Position numbers and translations under genes: made by a program. Below are positions 1-11,100 of a DNA stretch of 64,000 nucleotides, in pieces; position 1 is the first letter of the stretch; every line of letters begins with the position of its first letter. Source of the DNA: Undaria pinnatifida (taxonomy: Eukaryota > Sar > Phaeophyceae > Laminariales > Alariaceae); contig JABAKD010000018.1 in the NCBI GenBank assembly GCA_012845835.1, positions 2,535,729-2,599,728 on the forward strand, in the 5' to 3' direction. A model generated the notes under the pieces. It searched no databases, was not told the origin of the DNA, and saw nothing but the letters and a program-made list of their open reading frames with translations.

Positions 1-39
1 CCCCTCGGGGTCCTTTAAATGGAGACAACTCACCTGATA

Positions 40-54
40 CAGTGGGGGTTCCTC
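40..54 (+). repeat. Left terminal inverted repeat of the pogo element
   Basis: CAGTGGGGGTTCCTC begins directly after the TA at 38-39 and matches the reversed right end with one difference in the first 14 bases. Similarity then continues imperfectly inward. Confidence 0.88.
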
Positions 55-407
55 AAAAAGGTGGTGGCGTGCCAGAGCACTATGACCGCTATAATGAGGG
101 CAGCCGCCTTACTCGTGAATAGTGCCGTTACAGCCTTATATATTTGAGGGTGTGGGATTCCCTCGGTAAGGCGGTAACCACCTTACTGAGGGAAATACAA
201 ACCGCCCTACTGAGGGAAATACCTTGTTTTAGAGTGCAGTACCTGACAGTATACCTGTTAATATATAGCTACCAGGGTATTGACCTAACAGAGAGCTGCA
301 CGACAAAGGAATGGCGACGAACACTGACGGAAATGTGCCCCATCGTGGGTAAGGAGCGCAGATGCATAGACTACGTGACATGATTGAAGACCTGTTGGAA
401 AAAAAGT

Positions 408-565
408 ATATATAGCTTACGCTATACCTACAATGGGACCCGAAGGGTGCGCCAGCTAGCGTTGGGCTGCGAAATCAGCTGAGTTAAATCGACACACGAC
501 GCGTATGAAAATACGTGGAAGTGTAGTGAGCTAAAGCTTTATTTTTCCCCATCCGCCGGAGGATA
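408..565 (+). repeat. Inverted partial copy of the transposase 3' end
   Basis: This stretch matches the reverse complement of about 1105-1262. It carries the last transposase codons (TYNG, RRVRQLALGCEI), the stop and a 3' stretch ending CCATCCGCCGGAGGAT before an AT-rich run. Inside the transposon it makes a tail-to-tail inverted pair separated by about 540 bp. Confidence 0.8.
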
Positions 566-1104
566 ATATATATATATATAGATATTTTCATTTTTTATAA
601 TATATACCAGGTATATATTGGATATTATTACAGCTGTACTGCAGCAGAGTCAGGTGTTTTTAATCGCGTTGAAACAAATGTTCTGTCGACTCTGCTGTGA
701 TACTGCAGTAATGAAATTTTCTTAGCACCGCCTACTTCCTAAACCTTTCTGCTGTAGGTGCACCAATCCAGGACAGTGCAGTATTACTGTCATAAAATCA
801 GGAACACCACACCAGAACGATGCAGCACAACAATGCTACGCTACCCCCTCTCCCCTCCTTGGGTCTAGAAAACAAAACTCATGTCCGCCTGCCGCACTCG
901 CTTGGACGCATGCGTTTTGATGAACGCGACCGTGGCCTTCTGTAGGTGGAAGGCGGCGTTGTCATTGCCGCCCTCCTCCGCTGCCCCCTCCCGGAGGCCA
1001 AAGCTCCAGCCCCGCGCCCGTCCCCCCATCGTCGCCGCCCTCCTTCTCGTCATCAATGAAGTCCACACACCCCACGCCAGTGCCTTATAACTTTTTCTTT
1101 ATGT
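566..1104. other. Spacer between inverted tail copies, no gene seen
   Basis: AT-rich start (TATATA run and ATATACCAGGTATAT), then GC-rich sequence at 870-1080 with short frames open on both strands. I see no recognisable domain. Confidence 0.4.
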
Positions 1105-1190
1105 GTTATCCTCCGGCGGATATGGAAAAATAAAGCTTCAGCTCACCACACTTCCACGTTTTTTCATACGTGTCGTGTGTCGATTTTAAC

Positions 1191-3806
1191 TCAGTTGATT
1201 TCGCAGCCCAACGCTAGCTGGCGCACCCTTCGGATCCCATTGTAGGTATAGCGTGAGCGGTCCCTAGTAGTGGTCTTCGTTAACTGCTCTGTCATCTCGT
1301 CCACCTCATCCAACGGCATAGCTTCGGCGACATCCTTCTGGTCCTCCACTATCGCATAAACCTGAGCCGCTCCGATGGCGGCCTCGTCGGCGCACTCTTC
1401 TGGGATGATGTTCAGGTTCGCCAACAAATCGATCTACTCGATGTGAGTGACGGGAGACCCCTGTTCATCTGCCTGGCGCACACGTACGCTCACGTTGTTG
1501 AGCGTTTTTGCCAGCCCCTCCACCGCAGGGCCCTTGGAACCGTCCCCGCACTACTTCCCCGTGTGTTGCCGTGAGGGTAGCCTCCATCTCCAGTGGCAGT
1601 GTTTCATCTTTGACCCAGCACGTGAGTAGTAGAGGGGTCGATATGAAACGCAAAGCACAACAGAATAGTGGAAAGAGTGGGCGTTGAGCAACGTCAGCGA
1701 GGAACGAGAAATGATCTCAGGCAAACGAACAGAACCTGGCACTGAAGAGAATACAGTAACGAGGGAATCAAAGGTGTACAGCAGTATTGCGGATACGAGT
1801 TGTAACTGGAATCATACCTACAGTACTGCACTGTACACTCGTACTACCACAGTACAGTACAGACAGTATCGTACGAGAACAACCTGTACCTCGCGATTGT
1901 CTGCTCCGTCACGCTGTCCAATGCTGGCTTGGGGAGGTCCGCGGCGTCCCACACATGTGGGTGGTGTCCTTCGGCCAACCCCGCTGTGCCAGCTATCATA
2001 TTTCGCTCCTTGGCTTGGGCCCGCCGGGTGGGGGCGTCGAGCATGGTCGACACCTTGACGCCGAGGAGCTTGCTCCTGTAAATCAGCTTGATGGCCGCAA
2101 TGATCCCCATGTCCATCGGCAGATGTACGCGGGTGCAGTTCGGTGGGTAAGTCACCACCTTCATCTGCCCACGGTCGTCTTTCAGGTCATCTTGCGACGA
2201 GCAGGGCTCCATCCATTATCAACAACACTGGAAGGTGAGTCCGGCTCCTAATGAACGGTAGAAAAAACCTCGGGCCACCACCTGCGGAATGTCGCAGAGT
2301 CAGACCACGCGTTGGCCTGCGAGGAATACTCGAGAGGGCAAGCTCTGCGACGAAAGCAGCGCGGGCTCTTCGCCCTGCCGATGATCGTCATCTCCACCTT
2401 TTCTGTGCCAGAGGCGTTCGTGCACATGAAGACCGATACGCGATCCTCGAAGTTCATGTCCTTTGTGCCCCTCACCGTCTGCCGATTCTCGTGGGTGGAG
2501 AGGTACGTGCGCTTGGGCACTATCTTCCACCGAATGCCTGTCTCGTCCACGTTGTAAATGTCCTCCAGCAGGTAGTTCTTACACTCCTCACGGATCTCCT
2601 TCATAACCTTCGCGACGAGCTCGGGGTTCACGCTACCAGCCTCACCGTGCAGACGCGTGCTGGCGAGTCCGTTGCGCACCACGAAGTTCTTCGCCCACTT
2701 GTCGCTCGCCTGGAACCCCTTGAGCCTCTCGTTGTCTGCTGCCGAAGTTGAGACCGTAGCCAGCAGGGTTTTTTTCGCGGAGCGGTCAACGGACATGACG
2801 ACGGCCCGCGGGACGGCGTGCTTCGCTTTTCTGGGCTTTCAAAAAGTTCCAACACCCCAGTGCATCCACCTGCTTGAACAGTTTGAGAGGAAGCAGGACA
2901 GCGGAACACCAATATAGTATACGAGTAGGCATCAGAGTCTGCAGCGCGCACGAGTGCTCAATCGACACTACAGTACACTTCAGTACGGCACGGCAGGTTA
3001 GCATTCAGTCCAGTACAGCACATCAGGTACATCACGAGTCTGTTCAGCAGCTAGCGCTACGTAATGCTGTGAGTACAGTAGTGCTGTACAAAGCAGTGCA
3101 TACTTCTTCTCGCAGGGTTGGTACAGCAGTAGACTAGACTTTTTGAGCTCGAAAAGAAGCACGGTAGTCCGTGTACTGTACTGACTGTGAACAATAAATA
3201 TTACAGCAGAAGTCCCCCCAGTACATTGTACAGGTATTTAAAGATTCCAACAACTACCAAGAAAGAAAGCGCAAATACTGTACGTACTCTGTAAACTGAC
3301 GCACCTTAGGAAAGTTCCCATTGCGATTGATTGGTCTTGGAGCCGCCTTTGCATGCAGCTGAGGCGGCGATCTTCTCCAAGACTTTCCTCTCCTCCTGGA
3401 CACGGGAAACCGTTCGCAACCCACCTTTGGAACGATCTGCTATCGTGTTGTGAGTAACTCCCAGACCAAGCGGCTGCAGGATCTGAAGCTTTTGGTCCAG
3501 AGTAAGCCGCGCGTGGGACGTGCTTTTATCGGTTTTTCTTGCACCAAACTTGGCGCTCTTCCACGGTCCCGTCCCACGGCCCTCCTCGTCTGTACTTTTG
3601 AGCTTGCTCGCGGGGGCTGTCACGGCATTCTGCGTGGAGGACTTGGCAACAGCGCAGGCGTGACAGATGCATTGGGTTGTCACCATCTGGTTCCTCTGCC
3701 TCGCCACAAAGGCCGTGAAGCCGGCCACCGCACCCTCCACCACAAGCACGGCCGTTAGGGGGCTCTGGCGTGAGGCCTGGAATAGTGTGCAGTTCACCTG
3801 CTGCAC
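1191..3806 (-). pseudogene. Decayed pogo/Tigger transposase (HTH, CENP-B DNA-binding, DDE_1)
   Basis: Transposase that would bind the element ends and cut and paste it. Reading 3' to 5' on the plus strand: 3306-3806 gives a helix-turn-helix segment (DQKLQILQ, then LRTVSRVQEE). About 2880-3300 is non-coding or an intron. 2248-2900 gives the CENP-B-type DNA-binding part (KWAKNFVVRNGLAS, LHGEAGS) and the DDE_1 start with YNVDETGI, holding the first catalytic Asp. 1844-2230 gives IMDGA (second Asp), then after a frame change DDLKDDRGQ, TYPPNCTR and MDMGIIAAIK with the third acidic residue. 1191-1427 gives the acidic C-terminus. The frame breaks near 2880 (before the CENP-B part) and at 2200-2260, so I call it broken. 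Some gaps could instead be introns. The family assignment is firm. The exact exon structure is not. Confidence 0.82.
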
Positions 3807-4065
3807 AGGGCATCGTACGCCTCAACTGCTCGAGCGGAGGGGTGTATCCTGGTGGGCTGGTATGTACTGGTGTGTCCTGCTAGGGTGGAGCGAAGGGTGT
3901 CGGTACAGATATGGAGGCCTCGCACGCCCTCAGCAAGGCAGTAGACCGCCCTATTGAGGGACCATCCCGCAGTAAGGCGGTTACCGCCTTACTGCGGATT
4001 CTAGTTGTGCCAAGCGATTTTGACCGCCATATATCGGGATACCGCCTTACTTAGACCGCCTTATT

Positions 4066-4080
4066 CAGGGACCCCCACTG
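4066..4080 (-). repeat. Right terminal inverted repeat of the pogo element
   Basis: The plus strand ends ...AGGGACCCCCACTG followed by TA at 4081-4082. It mirrors the left end. Confidence 0.88.
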
Positions 4081-4390
4081 TAGAGTGTATTTATTGGCGC
4101 TTGTTAAGGGGCCTGAGGTCTTGTATGGTGGGTTTTTCTCACTTTAAGGGACCAGATGCCCTAAAGTGGGCAATGTTTAAACAGTGCACAAAGAATTGAG
4201 ATTCCTCATATATATTCCGATTTCCCTTATCTCGGTGTGCACCGAAATTTTAGGCTCCATCTATTCCAATTTACCTTTTCACGGAGTCCGTTACAGGGAA
4301 CCACCTACTGTATCTGTTATTTTATATAAAGAGGTGTTTCGCCACCGTGACGTCCGAATGCGAAATGGATAGCAGTACGGCGCTCTACGG

Positions 4391-4910
4391 GGTCTCTTGT
4401 GTCTGTGAGATCGAAGATTTTGTCGAAACTAATCTTTGCAAGCTGTGTGTGATACTCTGATAGCGCGTATTACTGGGTGTGTGTCCTCATTAAGGATATA
4501 GGTCGGCGACTCCCCTTGGAACTACCGTGTAGCTTGTACCAGTGTCAACAGGGTGATGTTAGTCAGTCTGTGCGCGGAAACTATCAAACCCGATTTTGAG
4601 AGGGACAAAATCTGACAGCAGTGGTGGATGGAAATGCATCAGTTTATCAAGCGTATGCTGTAAGTCGTAAAGCCAGTGAGGAGAGGGCGGAGTGTTCGAC
4701 CGGGGGAATGGGGGAGCGGGGGGGGGGAGAGAGAACATTTTCAACAGCTTCAGGTCTTATAGATGTAGGGGCTTGCTATACCCGTGGTGCTAGGTCTAGA
4801 CGGTGGCTCGGGTGGTGGGGAAGGAGGGGGCGTTTGGTGGGGGGGGTGGAGGGGAATGAATTGGAGCTACAGCATGGATGGCTAGAAATATGATGAGGTG
4901 ATATCAACTG
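4391..4910 (+). repeat. Foldback family D copy, one arm only
   Basis: Starts with the family end (TGTGAGATCGAAGATTTTG) and continues through GATATAGGTCGGCGACTCC, G-rich tracts and CATGGATGGCTAGAAA. The same order recurs at 43.8 and 51.7-53.6 kb. No opposite arm is seen here, and the outer end is cut. Confidence 0.75.
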
Positions 4911-5120
4911 CCTGGAACCTGGTATATACAATGCATATATACATAATTATGTAACACAGATATGAAGGGATGCAGCCACTATTAATAGATGATTTTGTTT
5001 TATCGCCTGCACCCGAATTTTTTCTTAGTGCCGTCTCTACTTGTTATAATGGAATACTATCGTAGTACATGGTACGAACGAGGCACGAGTACTAGCTTCT
5101 TACTTTTTGTTTTATCTTAG

Positions 5121-5193
5121 TGTTGGTGACAAGCAGCACGGAGGCGTGTTTGCTGTCAGGGGCCCCTCCGCTCAGCTATGATAAGTCCTATAG
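5121..5193 (+). CDS. YHYH gene, candidate upstream exon
   Basis: A very strong pyrimidine tract and TTAG precede it, and AG|GTCAGG follows. It reads LVTSSTEACLLSGAPPLSY and leaves two bases, exactly what the 5421 exon needs to complete a Ser codon. The residues have no diagnostic motif, so support is the splice sites and phase only. Confidence 0.45.
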
Positions 5194-8100
5194 GTCAGGA
5201 TGTTGTTTTATTATGGGCACATCAAAGCCTTCCTTACGGTTTCCGTCCGGCACTTATTCAGCATGATGAGCTTCAACGTTGGGCACTACACGTTTTTGCC
5301 AAATTCCAATATTTTGGACAAAATGTGTTGTAGGTAGTATATTGTGTGACGTATCTTCCAATAACGGGTGATATCTGACACGTCCCCTTGTCTCGGATCG
5401 AAAAAATGCCTCTGTCGCAGCGGCTCTGGATCGTCTATGGCTCGAATCGTCACATCCGCGACAGGCTGTCCGAACCATGTCAACTATATAATCAACCCCA
5501 ACTCAGCAAATGTGAGTACTACTCGTAAGGTGGTGAGGAGCCTGACGTTTTCCCGCCGCCCTGAGGCCAGTGCTGCGGAATGTTATGCTACCCACCTACC
5601 CGACGACGATGGGCGAGACCACCACCCCCACCCCACCCACCTGACCGCCCCCGCCTGGCCCTGCATACAACCCCACTCACACACCTCCCACCCGTTTGCT
5701 CAACAATTTTTTTTGCGTATCTCCATGCATTCCTCCCTGGAAGAGATGGTCAATCAACGACGCCGGCGCCGTCTGCCCCGCACTCCGCCCCCCTGTTCCG
5801 CACGCCCTGCCCGCGCTCCGTTCTCACCCCTACCCCCCACCCGCCACCCCCACCTGCACCCTAAGCCCCTGCATTCCCACCCCCACCAACCACTTCTCCC
5901 ATCCCCCCCCCACCCCAACATCACCCCCCCATCCGTGGTACTCCTTGTCGGAAGTGATGATACCCGCGTACCCGATGCTGATCGGAGATTTTGCCCCCCT
6001 TGTCCCCGCCTGTCCCCCGCATGCCCACCCACCCATTAAAATCCTCTCTTCCCCTATCCGCTCCCACCCCTAAAGTTAGGGCCACGAATAATAAGCAGTA
6101 CACCAACACATACCCGCCAACCCACCCTCCCAACCCCAGCCGCGTCACCCGACCACCCACATCCAAACCTACCCCCACCCCACCTTCGGCAGTATTCCTC
6201 TTCAGAAGAGATTATACCGGCTTTCCCGATGCTTATGGACAAAGATGCCAATGTGACGGACCTCAGCACGTTTGGCGGGGGCATCGGCATTATGTTCAAC
6301 GGCGTGGCTTTATTCAGGTGGGTGCGTCGTTCTCTATAGAACGTGGTTTGCACCGTAATCTTGTAGTATAACTGGTGAATTGTTACGGTGAACGTTGGAG
6401 CAAGGAAAACCACGGGTGTACTGCTGAAGATAAAAGCTTTGAGCGGGAAGCAGGCGTAGAAAGGGTGTATAGGTTTCATGCATTGGGATTTCCTGTAGTT
6501 TCCGAGGCTTTCTTCTGTTCGGAAATGTTAGGAGTAACTAACGTTGAAACTAGTACTACACATTGTCGGTTGATGAGCAGGAAAATAGCACTGTTGCGAT
6601 GATCGCCTATAATTTAGCTGAAAAAAAATCAATACGATGGCCTATTTTTGGATGTATTTACCTTGGATTTTAGTTTTATGCACGTAACGGGACGGAGACG
6701 CAGGGCATCGCGAGTACCTGAAACAGCCCCATACGCTTGGAATCGTCGTCGCCATCCACCATGGCGCTTGTGCGGACGCGCGAATAAGCTTCCTGCCCGA
6801 CTTCTCCCAGTCTGCTTCCATCCGCCCCTCGACATTATTATATGGGTTGGCGTGGGACGACGCAACCACCATTTACGATACTTCACCGACCTGTACTGGG
6901 AGGGGAGCATTTCTGACCTACCCTCCACGACCCCCCCCGACTCCCCCTCTCCACCACCGAAGGAGTGCGAGGGTCTATGGCCTCGAAGCTATGCCTATGT
7001 ATGATACGAGTACGCCCCCATGTCCAGAACCTAATGATCGCAAAAAATGTGGAGTTGTACATCTATTTGGAGTAAGAGTAGGAACGGCGCTCCGTCTCGA
7101 GAACGGTGCGTGGTCACTGGGGAAAATATTCAGGCAAGTACCGCATCAATACGCCCCCCCCCCCCCCTACCCCCCCCCTACCCCCCCCCCTCTCCCGCCA
7201 CGCGATTCCGTGGCAAGCCCCCAGTGTGTCATGTGCACTAGGATTAAGTCAAGGAGACAATTTAACGGCAAGTACATAGTAAACCTCCGCGACCTATCTG
7301 GACGGAATCACCTTGAACCCTCCCCCCCCCCCCCGATGCCACGCCATTAGGTTACGAAACCTAGATTAATTATCATGGCCTATTTATTACTCGAATGCCA
7401 CATTACCCCCCACGCATATTGGGCGGGGTAAAAAACCCAGACTTCGAACAACGAGGGGAATGATCGTATCACGAAATGTGAATATGGTAAGGCACCCACG
7501 AGGAAGTTGCAGAGTAATACCCATTGCTGTCTCTGGAATGGACACACCAGAAAGAAAAGGAACTATTTGGCGCTGTCATCTATATACAAGAAAGTAGGCA
7601 CAAGGTGCCGAGGTCCGTCTTACGCGCGGTTGTTGGAAGGATGCAGTCTACCCTTCATGCGACTCGCCGAACACCCCACGGTGCTTCGCGCTTGGCGCAA
7701 GCACTGTCTGCCAGGTTGGTTTCCTCCGTCCCAGCATTGTAGGGATACAAAGGTCTATAGTCATACGACTACCGCCATGCACAAACTGAGGACGCACACA
7801 CACCCCCACGCCAAACAAACGTTGTACGTGTTTCTATTAGGAGTAGAAACGGTGCTCCGTCTCGAACGGGATCCGCGATCAATGGTCAAATGACTATTGC
7901 AAGAAACACATGAGTACCGTACCTCTCCCCTCCACCAAGCCACGCCACGCCCGTCGTTTGCAGACCCAATCTCGATTTTTGTAGCGGTTAACGGGATATG
8001 GGGCATCGACTTCGAATCTAGGAGAAACTTGCAATGAATCTGCAATGGGACGTCGTCTACATGTCCCCCCTGCAACACTGCCCACCCCTCTCAACCCCCC

Positions 8101-11100
8101 TTCCCCCGCCACGCCATTCTGCTGCAAACCCATACTGCGAATTCACCCGTGCAGACGTATACTTCTTTGTTGTTCGAACGTCAAGTTTTCCATTTCATCG
8201 CCCCAAACTCCTACTCTCCCTCCACCCCCACCCTCCCCTCCCTCTCCGCCCCCCCTCCCTTTCCCCCGCCACGCCATTCTGCTACGTACAACTTAAACCG
8301 GGGCATAATGATGCTATTTGGGCGGGAGATGGCACAACCACCGCGTGTGATTACTCGGCGATTTATATGGAAGGGGATACGTTCCTTCTGGGAGGTGGTG
8401 TAGTCGTTTTTTCAGACGCAAGTATGGAGTAAGACGTATGGACGAGTATGGAGCGGGCAGGCGTAGGCTGACTCCCGATTTTACTTATTATGTGTTTCTG
8501 GCGGTGGCATGAATTGCCTTAGCTGTGATATATGCGTGTACCACCTTTAGTTTGTTTGTGTTTTTTCCACGAAATATTCCTATTCTCTCCAGAGTGACTG
8601 GAGCCTGTCCTGTGATCACGGACTTGATTATGCGAGCTAATTTGGTAACAAAACAGCTGCGACAACAACAACAACCACAACAACAACAATAGCAACATTC
8701 GACTTATTCCCCCCCCTAACCCCTCCCAACCCCCTCCCAACCCCCTACATATCTCGCCTCGCTGTTCTGCTACAAACACCAACTGAACATAGCCCTTACG
8801 CGGCGGTTGGAGCGGCAGACTCGTATGAAAGCTCGGCAACTGCTCTCGAAGGGGATACTTTCGACCCTTGCGGAGGCCATGCAAGCGAGACGGGTGTTTA
8901 TCACTACCACGTTACCGCCGGGTGTATTCAGGAGCAGGTGGGCGTGATTGTTCACCTGCAACACACTTGGAATTAGAGTAAGAAAAATCTAGGATACCTG
9001 TTTTCGTGGCAAAATATTATTAGAAGGAAGAGGAGGAGCAGGAAGGGTGGGGGGCGAAGAGGGGGGGGGGAGGTAAAGCAGGCGTTATCCTCCTGTACCA
9101 CACACTGCAGACGATTCTGCACCAATCCTGCGTAAAATGTTCTCTAAAGCATGAATGGGTTTACGGGCATCTTCAACAGGGGATCGGGGAAGTGAGGGGG
9201 TGAGGACAGGAAGAAAGAGAGGGGAAGAGGAAGTGAAGAGGACAGGGCGGAGAGGTAGAGCGGGACGGGGGGGGCGTAGGGGTTGAGGTGGGAAGGACGA
9301 GAGGTTGTAGGAAGGAGGGGGAAAGGTGCGTGGATGGGAATGGGTTGGGGGGGGGGGGGGGGGGGTGGAGAACGAGTATGAAGGGGGGGGGGAGGGGGGC
9401 AAGTATGAAGGGGGGGGATGAGGAGGAGGATGGGTGTTGCAAGTGAAGGCGGAGGGGGGATACGGGACGGGAAGCGGAGGTGCAGGAATAGGTGCTTATT
9501 GTTCTGACTTCTCCACGCTACAGAAGCTGCAGGCTAGTCCGTTATCGTACGATAATACCGCTTTTCTCAGAACGGTATGACGTGTTTTTATTATCGTTGA
9601 CTTCTGTTGGGTGATTCTTGCACAAGGGTGTGTAGATTCTTCTTCTCCTGCCAACGACCTCAAAGCTCACATCTGCAAAGGCCCGTATTTGTCACGTGTG
9701 GACAACCCCCGTCGTCATCCAGAGCGGCACGCACATTTTTTGGGGCAGGGCGGTGCAGCCTTGTTCACGCTGAATGTCCAACTTGTTTCCCTCGACGAAG
9801 TTCACGAGCTTGTCTTCCCTGGCCGGACCACGTGCCGTTTCTTCGAGTTGGAACGTGAATATTTTGACACGTTTTCCATGTGACCGTGTTAAAGCTATAC
9901 TTAATGAGGTGTTTTCTTATAGTTTACAAGTAGTTCTTAGCTAGCCTTTTTGTGGAATTCTTGGCCCTCCTTAGATCAAATTACCGGAAAAACACACAAT
10001 CAATTATGTAACGATTCGACCAGGTCACATAGAGCACGTGTATCTCGTTTCAGGGTCTTTTCCGGAAACAAAATGCGTGAAATTTAGGACGTTTGTCGGG
10101 AAAAGGAGCGCAGTTCGCTGCGCTGCCTCAAATTTATGTGGTTTCATTCAGTACCCAACAACGAACTTGGCGCTAAACCATTTGCTTCATATCGATGTAA
10201 CTCCGGTCAAATCCTGTCATCGTTTTCGGGAAACTGCACCAAAAGCTTGTACAGGGGTACGGCTCAGAACCCCTGCATCCGCATTGTCCGAAAAAACGAA
10301 AACACGTGTTTTTCTTCCATTCTACACGCCCCCCTGATGTTGGTCTTTTTCGCAGCTTATGGTTGGTGGCGAGGCACACCTTCACCGCTAGCCTTATGCC
10401 TAACCCTTCACTGGAAAGTTTGCCCCATGTCGCCCTCTTTCGCTGTTCGTGGGGATTAGTATGATGCCCAACATTAGGCTTTCGATTAGACATTGCTGGC
10501 TAGATTCGTTGCAATTTTGGCGCAAATCAGCCTATGCAGAAACGCGTTGCAGTTGTAGAAAGGTCGTGCACAACGGAGACATGAATAGAATTGGGGGAAC
10601 GTCTGTTTGGAACGTAAATGTTCACTTCGTTCATCGCCTTTCACGCCACTGACTCGCCGCCCGGCGCAGGCGATGCTGAACGCGGGAACTACAAGCAATA
10701 ATCACTCCCCACAGCTGGGATGGTCTTTTGTGAGTACAAATATTACCAATCTACGATGGCTGCCCTTTAGGTCCCCACTCTCTTCATCACAAACGGGACT
10801 TTTAGCTGGGGGGCTATAACTCATATCTGCAGAAAGTAAGTTTGTGTTGAAAGATCGATTTCGTTGCAGGCCTAACGTTACAGGATTACTCGCGCAAAGA
10901 TTTTTCTCAAGGCCGTGGTTGTGGATCAGGCGTAGCGGGGCTCTCGCGTGGCAACAAAGCAACAACCGGACAACAACGGAGTACACGATCCTCCGTGGTG
11001 CTTCTCACACACCGTATTTCGATATGTCGAAACTTCGGGTACCCGGGTGTGTCAAACTAAAGACCTATGGTACGATAGAGGTAGCACTATTTTTCTGGAA

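Larger units (their letters stand above)
40..4080 (-). mobile_element. Complete pogo/Tigger-type DNA transposon
   Basis: The ends read CAGTGGGGGTTCCT at the left and, inverted, CAGTGGGGGTCCCT at the right. Each is flanked by TA (38-39 and 4081-4082), the target duplication of the Tc1/mariner superfamily. Inside, a minus-strand coding region shows HTH, CENP-B-type DNA-binding and DDE_1 segments, which places the element in the pogo/Tigger group. Subterminal copies of a GTAAGGCGGT motif in both orientations lie near both ends (about 167-200 and 3971-4003) and may be transposase binding sites (inference). The element is 4041 bp. The coding region is broken, so it is probably no longer autonomous. 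Confidence 0.88.
6318..8792 (+). other. YHYH gene intron with exon relics and repeats
   Basis: Holds two relic copies of the following exon (6846-6917, 8303-8387), two copies of a GTGCTCCGTCTCGA repeat (about 7065 and 7840), several C tracts each followed by GCCACGCCATTCTGC-like sequence (about 7190, 7340, 8105, 8265) and a CAA-tailed element at 8460-8697. Confidence 0.7.

Noticed and set aside
5368-6039. 223-residue plus-strand frame taken as one gene
   Set aside because: Only 5421-5511 is an exon. The rest is C-rich intron that reads as His/Pro-rich by composition.
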